DNA of 64,000 nt, from the NCBI GenBank assembly GCA_004123355.1, contig SCHM01000002.1:8405569-8469568 (forward strand). Reading direction: 5' to 3'. Made by a program: the position numbers and the translations under genes. This DNA is from Amphirosellinia nigrospora. Taxonomy: Eukaryota > Ascomycota > Sordariomycetes > Xylariales > Xylariaceae. Positions 24,050 to 36,430 of this stretch are shown here, piece by piece. Numbering within the stretch: position 1 is the first letter of the stretch; each line of letters opens with the position of its first letter. The notes beneath the pieces were generated by a model, which saw nothing but the letters and a program-made list of their open reading frames with translations, did no database searches and was not told the DNA's origin.

Positions 24050-26805
24050 CTAAACGCCTAGACTTTTCACACAGACCCATAAGACTACAGGTACGATGAC
24101 ATTATCATTCCCGCCGGTGAGCACAGCCTCTGTGAGACTGGACACGCCGCCACAGGCGCCCGCCTTTTGCATTGTAGTTTGCCAGGTATCCGAATGTTGA
24201 TTTGTAGCTGCCCATCCGCCAAGACGCAGCCATGTATGAGCGGCCATAAGGCCCAAGAACACAGTGGTCGCAAAGGCGACGCTACCCTCGAGGCTTTTTC
24301 CCCCGGCCCAAAGCCACTTGTGATGCCCATAACGCCGTCCGATTAGGGAAGCAGCCGAATCACCTAAGCCAACACAAATCACGCCAGATACCATAGCAAT
24401 CTCTCGAGTAGGCACATCCCAGCCTTGTAGGTGACCAAAGCCAGTCCTAGGAAGTGACCCAAGGGAGAGCCAGAGAGGGATGGCACATCCAATGAGGAGA
24501 AAAATATGGAAATGACAACGGGCCCCTTGAGATCACGCCCGTCGACGTAAGGGGCTAAAAAGAGGCAAGGGGTTTAGACAGAGGAGGTAGCTGGCTTGCT
24601 CGTAGTAGGTCGAGGAGTAGAAAAGCGGCAAGCACGATAGAAAGGGCCAGCGCTACGAAGCATGGGTCCATGTACGTCGCAGGGAGGAACATAGCTACCA
24701 TCATGAAATGGAATACTTTTCGACGTGTATCGACCTCGCAGACGGGTGATAGGCTGAAGACTATAGCGAGGCCGATAGCAATGATCGCCAAGCAGTGCGC
24801 ACTGAGTAACAACCGAGTATTTGCCTCGCCAAAAGAAGATCGGAAGTTTTCGGCCCATCCTTGCTCTACAGTTTGATCCATACCATGAGACAACCTAGGT
24901 GGAAGATGAATCCACCATCCTAGGTTATGGCTGACCACCTGCCACCTGAACCACTGGATATCTCCGAATAGATAGCCTAAGGCCCAGCCGACCGGTTCGT
25001 CGCCTTGAAGTGATGCACGCATGACTACCTCCTTGACACCAACTGGGCGAAAAGGGATGAATATAGTTGCGAAGATGCAAAAGTAGACCCACGACGCATA
25101 GATCCACTTGCGGAATAATGCTTGTTGGTATGTGAGCGAGACAAAAGGCTTGATCGATATGGATGCTGATCGTTTTTTCGGCCAGATGGCGTATGAGTTT
25201 GAGCCTTGTGTTGTCTGCTCGTCGCTGGCAGAGTATGTCTACGAACCTGGGTTGTTTCTGCCTTTTTCTCTAAAACTCCGTCAACACCCGAGAAGGAATT
25301 CACTTCGCAGTCTCGGGCGGACGGTGCAGCGTCTGCATCCATGGTCTGCACCCTAGTGAGCTCTCTCGATGTTTGGGCAACAGAGTCATCCGTGTCGTCT
25401 GGATCGTCAATAGCTTCGCACGAGCTACAGGAGGAGCTATCCAGGGCGCATGGAACAAATCATGCCTCATTCTCCGCCACGGCATCAGTGTCGAGAGGAA
25501 ACCACGGGTCCGTTTCACAGGGTTCGACGAGCGCTTGAAGCGCCATTTAGGTACACGAGCAAGCGCTATCCCCCACTGAATCGGCTTACTGCAGGACACC
25601 AGAATATCGAGACCACCCACCCAGAGCATTGCTTTTAGGATAGTGATCTGTGGCGATGAGGATAAAGAAGCATGTTTATAAGGCCAACAGAGAGTAGCTG
25701 TAATTCTGCTGTTAGGAGGCTGGTGGTCGTCAGAGTATGCAGGATGTGACATAGACTGCAATGCAAAGGATAGAGAAAGATTGCTGTTTCTGAGAAAGGG
25801 CTGCTGATAATGCCTCTATGCTCTCATGATCTATCGGGAGATGGCCAGGTCACTTAGGACACGGGGTATGACGAAGGGCACACACGTTATTATCCAGTGG
25901 AGCGGGCTAACATCCTCGTTGCCTAGAGACAGCGTAGGAATCAGGGCACGCGGTAGGGAGCAAAGGGCGAGGATAATGTTGGGAAGTAGTATAGCTGTGT
26001 TGTCAACAGAGACCAGCGATGAGACCAAGAGGGTCATGGTCGGAGGGTAGAAAAGGGGTGCCGGGTCGAACTCGGAGGGACCATGATGGGTAATTTTCTC
26101 GAAGGCTTTCGTGTGAATAGGCCCAAAGCAGCAGCCGTAGTGGATATAAGGCGAGCAAAGCCGCCGCCGTTGCCATGGCGTGACAAAGTTCTACATGAAG
26201 TGTACTTAAATTAGCAATGCTCGTTACGACAGCGCAGCGCTAGGGCATTACCACGACTCGACCGTTGTAAAATAGGTCGCACCTGCGCATTGGCGTACAC
26301 GAAGACACCCAAGACGCCTATGAGGAGTAGCTCAGTGGAGCGACGGATGACTTCCCTCGCTCTCTTTCTCCTCCATTTGTCCACGGCGGGATAAGAGGCT
26401 TGATTCCATGATGTGTCCTTCTTTGCGCCCGAAGGGAATCGTCTACCTTCCTCGTCAAGGAGCGGGTGCGGGCGTGGAAGGGAGTAGAAGTGCCAGATGA
26501 TGCTTCATTTCGTCCACGGAGGCCCTTGTGCAACCTTCTTGGAGCAGGCAAGCCCTTGAGGAAATGTTCATCGTCGGCTTCGGTGCCGCTATCGGTAGGC
26601 GGGGACTTTGTCTGATGGCGAGGCTACTCGATGGTTCGAGCAGCTCCTCGGTCTGGCGATGGTAAGGATGGGGTGATCGCGAAAGCAGCCTCTTTACGCT
26701 GTTATAGTCGGGGCGTGTCGAAACATCTTCGCTGGCTGCAGTTGAAGGACCAAGATGGTCAGGCATGTCGGGGACCAATTGGCCTCGCAATGCGCCCGGT
26801 GTCAT
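24050..26805 (-). CDS. SEC59: dolichol kinase (Sec59-like), frame-broken by apparent indels
   Basis: ER multi-pass membrane enzyme that phosphorylates dolichol with CTP for N-glycosylation and GPI anchor synthesis. The decisive C-terminal signature lies at 24415-24270: MVSGVICVGLGDSAASLIGR then KWLWAGGKSLEGS, the CTP-binding GxGD(S/A)xAS and Kx2EG pattern of the family. Upstream segments show the usual array of hydrophobic helices (SWVYFCIFATIFIPFRPVG, AIIAIGLAIVFSL, FVALALSIVLAAFLLLDLL). The hydrophilic N-terminus contains SPHPYHRQTEE and SGTEADDEHFLKGLPAP, as in filamentous fungi. The ATG at 26805 is the best visible start. Protein continues across frame changes near 26610 and near 26460, among others. 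In an essential gene this points to base-calling error. An intron follows YANAQ near 26285. Confidence 0.8.
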
Positions 26806-29800
26806 GGGAAAATGGACGGTTGACTTTGCTTATTGTTCAGACAGGCTCATGGTCTTGGTGGTAGGGTGTTGGTAGCGCAGCGGTCAGGCGAAGGCGAGTT
26901 GGACAAAAACAAAGGTCCAAAGTGAACGTGGGAATATTTGCGTAGGTTGGAGTTAAATGCGCGAACAATCACATGTTTGTTTCGTGAGGTTATCTCGTGA
27001 GCTGTTCAACTACTAAGTAGGTAGAGTACAAGTAGCTAAGGTATGTGTACGTATTTGTGCTTATTGCGTACCTGCATGCAGGCGTTTTACGTGGAGGCTC
27101 TACATGTAAGTACCTCGAGACTTACCCACAGTAAGTACCTACAGTAGCTGGACGAACCATTTATCGATAAGGTTGTAATCACTCGCGGAGTCGTCTACAG
27201 CCAAGTTTCTTGGCACTATATTCTATCCTATTGAATACTAACTTAGAGAAAAAGGCTTGTTAAACTTATACATTACCTAATAATCTTACTGTGTAGATTC
27301 AGTTATCCGTTCAGCATTTCCATCTATTTGTGCTATAAGCAAAGTGTTAGAAAATGAACTCAGACTTTTTAACATAGCCATCACCACTACACTACGGCCG
27401 TAAACTCCCATGTTAAACACTAGGGCAAATAAAGATAGCAGAGTTTTTATTTAAAAATAACTGTTCTAACAAGGAGGTTGATCATGTGTGAATGTAGCAT
27501 TCTAGCAAAACCCCATCCGGATAAGACGGGCTTCCTCCGCTAGGTCAACTTTCGCCTCGACACTCTGCGCCTAGATAAGCTCAATCTTAACTGTCTTAGA
27601 CAACAGTTGATTGTTCCTGAGCCATTATGATGCCTTGCCGTGATACATAGGCCGAGTCGGTAACTGAATCATTTAAGTCATCCATAGACAAAGTTGTTGA
27701 CAGAGATATGTCCCAGCTTGAGAGGAATCATTACTACGAGCAGAGGACGATATGCGAAGAAATTAGTCTCATCCGAATGACAGTCATGAGCTCCTCCAGC
27801 CGCTACGTAAGGATGGTTTAGTACGAGATTGTAATACCGAAGGCCTGTATAATTCTATACAAAGCGAAAATGCGGGATTATAGATAGTCTTGCCTAGAGG
27901 AGGAAGATGAAGAGTAACGAGCCTTCATATCGTAGATAAACATTACTATTTAAATACATACATGTTGAGACTCTAAATGCAAACCCTGACAACAACTACT
28001 TATATACCTACACTATATAGTCGTTCGGGATTTAAACTGTGGGAGGTCGGTTAGGTGCTTTCACCCTTCGTTCACGGGTCAAGGTGTTATCGCAGTGTTG
28101 CCATCTCTATAGGTCATGGTTTTTATGTTTTTGCATGCCTCGAGCAAAACACGTCACCAGTCGCCTTACTCTCCCATGATCTCTAAATAGACTACCCTAT
28201 GATTTGTAGCGTAATAAATTGTGAACGGTAATTTGATCCACTGTCTGTCAATCGTAGTTCCAACTATTGAAATAGACATTGTATTTGATCCAGTGATCAG
28301 AAGACATCGAGCCTTCAACTCAAAGTTGGACAGAATAATCGAACGCATAGATAAGCGGTTAGAGCCATGGGACGATGGCGAGCCATTATGCTCAAGCCGT
28401 ATAAGTAGGAGGAAGAGGTGTCTTACTCGCAAAAAATAGATTGTCCTGTCTTTGGCTGTGGAGGGTTATTATGTTTCTTCGCCACCTAACTTGGGTTTTA
28501 TCGATGTCACCTCCTATGTAAAACCATCAGGATAATTTACATATGTAGTCAGGGATTGACCCCCATTGGTGTAGGAGCTAGGACGGAATCTGGATATTAA
28601 CCCAACATTATAGCAATCTTTTACGCAACTTATAGGTAATCGATCCATACGGCACTCTGTTCCACTAAATGCACATTGAAATTCACGGTCACGTTTACAA
28701 GATATTGGATATTTATTCTATTTATTTTATGTATGAAAAAAATTCGACAGAAAATGATTATTGTGAGTCTACAAGAATTGGATGAAAGCCGAATTTTAGG
28801 AAACGTGACGAATGCGCTAGGCCTAATTAGACGAGGGCGGTAAATTTTAGCAACCATTTGAAATCCGTGCCGTTAGCGATCTTCATTGCCGCACCAACCC
28901 ATCGGCCAGCAAATCTCGTATTCTAAGCCGGAGCAATCCCGAGAGCTAGGGGAGCGAAACAACCTAGCGTGGTGTAATGCTGTGTGGCTCGAGCCGTAAG
29001 CACGCTAGCACTATTATAGAGTAGCTCGCTCGCGGAGACGTCATTGACTTAGATCCCAATCGCCCAACATGGGTTGGTCAACTTATAGATGGTTTATCTC
29101 TCATCTATGTGTTTAGTTAGAGGATAATATACACTACTACTAGGTACACTACTATCAATTATCTCTTCACAATTATAATTACGTGGACTTGTACAGCGCG
29201 GCTATAATTAGCTACTCCTTACTTGCAGAACAGCGTTCGAAATGCACTGTATCGCCAAGCGGCTTATACAGGATCCGCTTCTCAGCTATGGGGCTCGAGG
29301 AGGCTTAGAGGCTTGGTGACGATGGGCCGAGTTTACCGGGCCTGTCTTTATGCTTGTTTGCTCGTCATCCCATCCAGCATCTCACAGCAAAATATCCGAA
29401 ACACGAGATACATAGTACAAAGAAAAAGGGTGTGTCGTCATAACGCGATCTTCGCCCAACCGGAATATGTTTATAAAGCACCGCACCAAGTAGTTTACTG
29501 GAATGCTTCGTACTTTGGGTATCTAGCGCTGCAGTATATACTTATATGTTGATCAGCGGCTATCCAAGAGCTAGCCAACGGATGCCGATTTTCAAAATTG
29601 GGACTGTAGTTTGGGTCCGGCATCAACATCCGCTGTTGGTGCCGCCTAGCTTATTCAGAACACAGAACATGCGACGGCACAGGGTACAGCAGAAAGATAT
29701 GACCGAGATATGACAAGTACATTGCCCGGACAGGCCCCGGATACCGCAGTATTTTGCTCCATACTGTATTCGTGTTATCCTTACCTTTTGCTTAGGCATC

Positions 29801-30197
29801 CACCTATCAACAGAACCGTGCAGTAGGTACTTGATGATCTGGCACCACCCACCCAGCTGGTACGCCAAACCATGAAAAATGCGGCGGTAATCAAGGCCCA
29901 TCCCGGCTCATCAGCGAATGTAATCGACGGGCAGTGTAAAGCTAGTCCCCTCCCTCACTAGCCCTACACCACTGTGCTTGTTCATTTTATATATTATATA
30001 TATATAGGTCAAGTACTTACCAACTGTATATTTTAACCTTAAACGCCCTCTTCTATCTCGATTTTGGCCGACCCCTACCTAAGTATTGTCCAACCGCATT
30101 TCGGACGACGACCTCCCGAGTGATATCCCCCGGCGTTGGTGAAAGGACAATTCCTCTGTAGTGTGTCTAGCCTAAGAAATAAGTCAGATCGCCTCAA
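26806..30197. other. long A+T-rich gene-free stretch
   Basis: About 3.4 kb with no supported gene. Short ORFs, such as 28221-28439 and 29223-29552, lack codon bias and splice context. The first 350 bp holds many TACCTA/TAGGTA motifs. Composition is visibly richer in A+T than the flanking genes, and no terminal repeats or transposase-like peptides were seen. It may be decayed repeat DNA or simply a gene-poor spacer. Confidence 0.45.
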
Positions 30198-31328
30198 ATG
30201 CTGCCAACCATGCGGACATTACTTTCACCTTGTTTGTGTATGCCTCTGTCACCAATGCAGCATTCATCGGTGTGAGGTCAGGGTCAGAGGATTCTACCAG
30301 GGTAGAGGGCGTCGACAATGTGGCGGATTGGGACCAAGACCGCTCGACTTTCTCTCGTCTACTAAGCGCCGTCTCACCTCGAGCGCTACAACAGCTTGTG
30401 CATGACCACGACGCCGAAGATGTCTACGTAAGAAGTCCCGTAGTAGCAACTATTGTTCGCTTGGCTGTTCGGCAAGCAACTTCTGGAACGACACGAGCAC
30501 CTCGGATACCCCGACTTCTACTTCCTCTGATGTACCTACTTCTACTTCAAGTACCTCAAATACGCCTTCGCCGACTTCAACTGAGGAGCCTCCAACATCC
30601 ACCGAGGAACCTCCCACATCCACCGAGACGCCATCTACAAGTACGACATCAATGACAAAACTTCCTCGGATACACCAACAACGTCGTCATCGGCCACGCC
30701 AACTCCTACCCCTGCTCCTACAACCGAACCAAGTAGCACGGAGACGCCTTCGGAGACTCCTGCCCCTACCTCATCATCATCTTCGACGCCCACATCTGAG
30801 TCTTCCAGTGAAACTGACTTATCTACCAGTAAGTTTCTATAAGCTTTTACTCCATTGCCGAGCAATCCGATGGCGTAGAAGAAAAATACGGTGAAGATCA
30901 GTGTTTATGCTCCCGATTACTTGATGTGATTCTCATCTCTAGACGAGTGTCAAGTACTGAAGATTTCCCTCCTATCGCGATTAATCCGGCTTCCTTTACA
31001 ACAAAGCTTTGCTTTAAATCAATTTTATCACCGTCCAGATCGTATGTCTCCCGTTCTAACATCAACTAGATCTTCCCCAATCTCAGCACACACTACTCCT
31101 AAACCAACATCAAAAACCTCGACTTTCACGTCGACACTTCCTGGCGGTGCCGTGACGACAGTCACAGAGGTAGCAGTTGTAACGCCGGGCGCCACTGAAG
31201 GCGACGATGACGGCACACCGACAGGCGGCAATGGCAGCCTGCAGACTGATTCAGCAGCAGCGGCTATGAGAGGACCCGTGTTTGGGGTCATTGCCGGCCT
31301 CCTCGTCGGTGGCGTCATGCTCGCATAA
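30198..31328 (+). CDS. Ser/Thr/Pro-rich secreted GPI-anchored cell-wall protein (start uncertain, frame-broken)
   Basis: Probable cell-surface protein. A hydrophobic N-terminal segment (ITFTLFVYASVTNAAFIGV) resembles a signal peptide. A folded-looking part follows (WDQDRSTFSRLLSAVSPRAL), then CSLGCSASNFWNDTSTS. After that comes a long Ser/Thr/Pro tract with repeated TSTEEPP and TPTPAPTTEPSSTE units, expected to be heavily O-mannosylated. The C-terminus (QTDSAAAAMRGPVFGVIAGL then LVGGVMLA) is a textbook GPI-attachment signal: small residues, spacer, hydrophobic tail. An intron lies near 30830-31038. The tract is read in more than one frame (changes near 30430 and 30655), consistent with the indel pattern of the window. 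The true ATG is not settled; ATGs at 30198 and 30210 are one base out of phase with the signal-like segment. No enzyme domain is seen. Confidence 0.55.
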
Positions 31329-32418
31329 TCAACGAAAATGGTGGTAACACGTTACCTCCAGGTTTTCCCCTGGCTTGGCGAATTACAAGCCGATTTAAGG
31401 AAAAACCCGTCGGACATTGGACACGACAACTACTTGGTACTCCAACGAGTTATCGACTAGCAGTGCATATGCAACTTGATCACATCAGACACGCTCCTTG
31501 CCACGAATGTACAACCGAGCTTGTCACAAGCCCCAAATATTGGTTTTTCCTAGCATCAAACATAATAACAGGCGGTAGAAAATTTGACTATTGATCTACG
31601 CCTTTGACGAAATTACGACTATAGCAGCAAAGTACATAGAATGGCATTGGAAAGGCATTAGAACATAAAAAACCTTAGACTAGGCAGGCAACAGTAATTT
31701 TAATAAACATATCGACACTAATAGTATATGGTTCTGGTCTCGAGTCTTCAACGTACACGATGTGATATGCGCGGCATACACACACCTTGCAGGGTTCTGC
31801 GCCGATATCTGCTACGTTAAATGAGTTATAAGAGGGGAGGACTAAAATACTACCTACGCATCAAAACTAAAGGACAATTGAACACTCAACTCATAGGCCA
31901 TTTCCAACTATGGTGTGGTCCAGCACAAATGCATAGCTACTAACACAATTTTGTTCCATTCACACACATCTATAAGCTACTTATGCAAGTTTATCACCAT
32001 TCAGATCATCTAAAGCTCACGAGTATCTACAACAGCAGCTAGTAGAGGTGGATAGTAACGCCGTTAGTTTCATTTCAAGTTGCTTGGTAGGCTTTATGAT
32101 GGATCCCGATTTTCGTCGTGTCATTATAGATCCATCTGTGACCTCCCTTATTTCGCAACGTCGGCGAAATAGTGTTAAATTAAGCCCAATAGACCCAAGA
32201 GAATCATCAAGAGGTCGTTCCGATAGTACTCGTGTTGGGTTCAGAGTGGCATTGGATGAACCGCCTCTGTGTAGAGAATGAGCCAAAGCGTATTACCAAT
32301 ATGCAAACCTTGACAGCTGTCCTCGCATTCCGAGACATTGGCCAGACATATGCTGCGGATTTAGAGCCGCGAGTGATGGCGAGGAAGATATTACAGCCCT
32401 TCCGATCATCATGGTCTT
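31329..32418. other. intergenic, no gene seen
   Basis: Convergent 3' flanks of the GPI-protein gene (+) and the FAM32A-like gene (-). Mostly A+T-rich; short ORFs around 32017-32438 are not protein-like. Confidence 0.5.
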
Positions 32419-32921
32419 TTATCCCGGGCCAATCTTAGGCATGTCGTGATGTTCGCTCAGCTTGGATAGGTATGTGTTCAAGCTTTCTACTCTTTCTTTA
32501 TGGGTCTTTTTTATTTCTGATGCGAGGGCGGGATCTTCGAGCATTCGCTGCATCTGTTGCGGCAGGAGTTAGCGTCTTGTTCATCCAGCTTGTTTACATG
32601 CGCCTAGGCAGGGAGGGAGGGCCCTGGGGAGTGTTGGGTGTGCGCTACCTTCTTCTTCATTGCTTCTTCGTGTCGCCGTTCTGCTTCCGTCTTATACTCG
32701 GGCTCGGGATTGGTCTCGGACTCGCGGTCAGACGTCGCAGTCTTCTCAATGTCTTTGGTGTCATCTCGCTCTTTCGACGTCGCGGACAGGGCTCGTTCGA
32801 GACTCGTAGACTTGTCTTTCTCCTTGCTCTTACTCTTCTTTTTCTTGGCCTTTTGGACCTTCGCGCCCTTGAGCTTGAGAGCACCGCCGCCCCCGGCCGA
32901 GACGTACTCGTCTGCCGGCAT
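32419..32921 (-). CDS. FAM32A/DUF1754 family small basic nuclear protein, intact, one intron
   Basis: A 135-aa protein. Exon 1 is 32921-32649 (91 codons), the intron is 32648-32554 (GTAGCG...ACAG) and exon 2 is 32553-32419. The N-terminus [20 protein letters not shown] is the family hallmark. It is followed by a Lys-rich charged segment and [17 protein letters not shown]. Exon 2 gives [20 protein letters not shown] and ends [10 protein letters not shown], again diagnostic. Human FAM32A is a late-stage spliceosome factor whose C-terminus reaches the active site to stabilise the 3' exon. A comparable splicing role is plausible here from family knowledge. The frame is fully open and splice sites are unambiguous. 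A CT-rich run upstream fits a constitutive promoter. Confidence 0.88.
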
Positions 32922-34132
32922 GTTTACTGGATGGCGAGAGTCTGAGCGTGTTAGACAATGGACATGGCAGCGTTGATAAGAGCTGCAGGTTGGTTATCTT
33001 GATAAATAAATGGGACTTACCCACTACCGGGGCTAGTGCTTCGCAGCTGGCTGACGGCTGAATGGCTAGGTCCGCCAGCTCCCCACTCGGCCCGCGAAAA
33101 TATTCCTTAAAAAGATTTGGTGGCTCCAGGCCCTCTTGCTTCTTCTTCTCTTTTTCTTCTTCAGATCAAAAAGTATTTACAGAGTCGCCACGACCGTCAC
33201 CTCGACATTCTTACAGTGACGAGTTGCCATTCCCTATATGGGAATTTGCTCTGGAGAAGAATCTCCTTACTAGGAAGTCTCCCGCTCGTCTTCGGACTGT
33301 GGACGGGAGATGTCGAATTGAAAGGAAACATGCTATGGAGTGCCGTAGATAATCTTGTCGTTTTCCCGTGTGAACCCGTGAAATATCTCGGCGATAAAGA
33401 AGTTCTTTATGTGCTAGGAAGCAGAATCATTTGTCGAGGGATAGGTATCGTACGTAGATTATCCCCGATTAAGGCTTCGATCCAATCCGCGTGCTCATGA
33501 GCGTATCCCCAGGCTTCTTTATAGCTGATATTCGTGACATAGGCATGTCTACGTGATCAATATTGAAGCCTTAACGAATAGATATTTCGTACATTGCTAA
33601 GATGATGGGGGTAGAATGCTGCGCGTGACACAAAGCATGATAGGTCTCACTCGTGTCTGGAATGTCTAGAGCGTTGAGTGTCGCATTTGCGCCAGCCCTC
33701 GAGCACCGTGTACCAAAGCTACAGGGCTCGATCCACGTTCCCTATACTAGAGGAATGCCTTATCATTCCCGTTGCCATCAATATTCGTGAGAAGTTTGTT
33801 ATGGATCACCTACTGCTATGGCCTCAAGGCTAAGAATCGGCGCTATGCTTTGGCGCGCCTCGACGATGCCATCGTTCGTCTACATTATAAAGATGGCAGA
33901 CTGATCAGGCCATTTCGTTCAACCTTCATCACCACACACTCACTCACTACCAACCAACAGTCATTCATTCACTCACAGCCTCTTGGCTACCACGCTCCTT
34001 TAAGCACTACCAACCACATTCATTCATTCATTCATTCATTCATTTGATCTTCACTTGCTCTTTCAGCAATCAACAACCTTTCGGTATATCATACATTAAC
34101 AGTTTATATTTACAAACCAAAAATCATTCACA
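32922..34132. other. divergent intergenic promoter region
   Basis: Shared upstream space of the FAM32A-like gene (-) and the Gly/Cys-repeat GPI protein (+). The right end has CA/CT-rich leader sequence and an (ATTC)n microsatellite just before the ATG at 34133. A TATA-like cattataaag sits near 33880. ORFs at 33062-33500 are not convincing. Confidence 0.45.
34015..34044. repeat. (ATTC)n microsatellite in a 5' leader
   Basis: About seven ATTC units lie roughly 90 bp upstream of the start codon of the GPI-protein gene. Related CATTCA/CACTCA strings begin near 33940, so the leader as a whole is repeat-prone. Confidence 0.8.
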
Positions 34133-34948
34133 ATGTCTCTATCTCTTGTCAACGCTACTGCCACTTCGGCTTTCCTGTACTGCCCTCCTGTCACCGACAC
34201 ACATGGACCACTGTCTATGAGACTGTCTTGCCTGCCGCCTGTGAGACTAGCCAGTGGATGGCACCTACACTGTCACCGAGATCTGCCTCGGCGACAAGGC
34301 CAACTACGTTACCCCAACTATGCCTCCGGGATTCGTCACTACCACCGTTCACTGCCACGCTTGTGAGGAGCCCGAAGTCGTCATCACCTGCCCCGCCCAG
34401 CCTACGGGCATGGGCAAGCCAACTGTGCATATCGTTGCCACCAACGGTGTTACTGCTACCGTTGTTGCCTCCCCGGCCCGTGCCTGTCCATGGCGGCATT
34501 CCTGCTGCCCTGCAGCTCCTACCGATTTGCAGTGAACTGCGCAAGCGGAAGTGGTTCCGGCAGCGGCAGTGAACTTGACACCGGATGTGGTGGTCATGGA
34601 TGTGGCTATGGCAGCGGAAGTGGCAGTGAAATCGTCAGCGGCAGTGAACTTGACACCGGATGTGGTGGTAAAGGGTGCGGTGGTGCGAGCGGATACGCCA
34701 GTGGAAGCGTCACCGACAATGAAAACGAGAGCGGATGCGGTGGTAAGGGATGTGCGGTGCCAGCGGATATGGCAGCGGCATCACTGGCGGTGAACATGGC
34801 AGCATTGGTGGTAAGGGATGCGGTGCGTCAACAACGCACATGGGAGCACCCTCACGTCGTCTTGACAGGTGCTGCGGCCTCGGTGCACAAATCTTTGATG
34901 GTTGGTGCCGGCTTGGCCTTCTTGGCGGCCCCTTCTCTTGCTATATAG
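34133..34948 (+). CDS. GPI-anchored wall protein with Gly/Ser/Cys repeats, frame-broken
   Basis: Cell-surface protein. After ATG 34133 a short leader is followed by TTVYETVLPAACETSQWM, then GTYTVTEICLGDKANYVTPT, PPGFVTTTVHCHACEEPE and VVITCPAQPTG. This cysteine-containing module occurs in fungal wall and adhesin-like proteins. The second half is a glycine/serine tract with recurring blocks: SGSGSGSGSELDTGCGGHGC, SGSELDTGCGGKGC and NESGCGGKGC. So CGG(K/H)GC recurs at a spacing of roughly 25-35 residues, with a further GGKGCG in another frame. The C-terminus SVHKSLMVGAGLAFLAAPSL is a GPI-type signal. Reading requires frame changes near 34225, 34250 and 34485 and again after 34750. The clean protein logic on both sides suggests base errors. 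No intron is needed. Confidence 0.6.
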
Positions 34949-36430
34949 AGCTCGGGCCTTGCATGGTGTCCTGCATTGGACATTATTTCGGGAGGAGTTT
35001 TCTGGAAGAAATGGGGTTTTTCCTTTGTCTCGAATACGGTTACGAATTATGTCTCCTCTCTCTAACCTAGCAATAGAGGGTGTGGTACACGACCTGCGCG
35101 GGGGATTCTACATTTTCACATTTTTCTTTTCGCGTCTTTTGTTGTTACAGTTTTCACTCGATTAATAAAATCAAAGTTCCATATAAATTCCTTAGTGATT
35201 TTCTGCGTCCACAACTAATGAAGAAGACGTGACTACCGCATAAGGGGCTTCAACTTTATATGATCTAACTTAATATCTGAACCGAACCCCCTGCCTCTAT
35301 GAATATCGACCTTTTGCTTGCTCCCGTGATATTTCTAAAGGATAACTTTCGAGTTAAAACGATAAATGTCTGTATTTTTAAGTAAATCAACCCTAAGGAA
35401 TGTTTGTGGATACTAAAATGAAATTATGCACCCTTTCCTCTGTTTTTAGTTTACTATGAAATAGTGTGAACTGTTAGTGATATATTTAATTTATTCATTC
35501 TTTATTTTTATGTCCGCATCTGTCTGTGGCTATTCCTGAACCTGCTCCCTCGATATTAAGAGGTCAAAGTACAATGATAGGTTAATCTTACGAATAATAT
35601 CAAGACCAGTACAGGGTTGCAGAATTTAGCAAATATGATGCACATTATGATTGTGGGAATACGGACAGAAGCCCGAATAGTCCTTGTGAAACTTAGATAT
35701 CGATGGCTTTACTGCATCATCTTGGATAGCTGCTCTGAATAATGAGATGGGGTGTTATTTGGTGAAGTAAGTAGTGTATCCGATGTTAATGGTATGCACT
35801 AGACTCACATAATTAGACTGAGCACATATTGTAGGCGGTGATGGCTGGCTTGGGAAGCTTGAGGGGCAACTTTCTTCAACACTAATAGTGCAGTAAACCC
35901 CACGGATAATTGACATATTCCGTATTGGTTGATACTAGGGTTAACATGGCCCATGTAGATGCTAGCCGCGATTTCACCGTCAACATAGTTAGTGTGTATA
36001 AGTGTTCGCTGATGCTCATTTAATATATTACGGTCTAGCTACACGCTATATCGCACAAGCAATGCCGTCATTAAGCACCTACCTAACTGTAAGGTGAGTA
36101 AAGTTGTTGGTAGGTGATACAAGGTTTATTTGCTTAATGATGGGAAATTTTAGTGAAACCGGTGAGAGTGGCTATAGAAGTTCAAATTAAACAACTACTG
36201 TTTATATTCGACCATACACCCCGAAGGGAGAACAATCTCCTCTACTTTTGTGCCTCAATTCCACCAAAACAAGTTGTCGGGGAGCCTAAACTCTTAATCT
36301 AAACCGTACGATTACCAATGGGCGTTGTATCTGTAAAACTACTGATAAACTTTCCCCGCAATATCCCGTTCAAATAGAAGGAGGAGAGAAAAAGTCGTTA
36401 AATCAACACTCGGCCCCAATGTAACGTGTG
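34949..36430. other. intergenic, A+T-rich, no gene seen
   Basis: Convergent 3' flanks of the GPI protein (+) and the small conserved protein (-). No ORF with coding character, no repeat family and no RNA gene was recognised. Confidence 0.5.

Noticed and set aside
28221-28439. 72-aa charged ORF (+) with LDRIIERIDKRLEPWDDGEP
   Set aside because: Looks faintly protein-like, but isolated, without upstream start context or introns, and the reverse strand is equally open.
29223-29552. 109-aa ORF (+) in the A+T-rich stretch
   Set aside because: No codon bias, hydrophobic/aromatic residues scattered as expected from random DNA, no homologue recognised.
33062-33500. Overlapping ORFs (+) of 96 and 127 aa between FAM32A-like and GPI genes
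   Set aside because: Two frames open at once with CT-rich, low-complexity peptides; typical of promoter sequence rather than protein.
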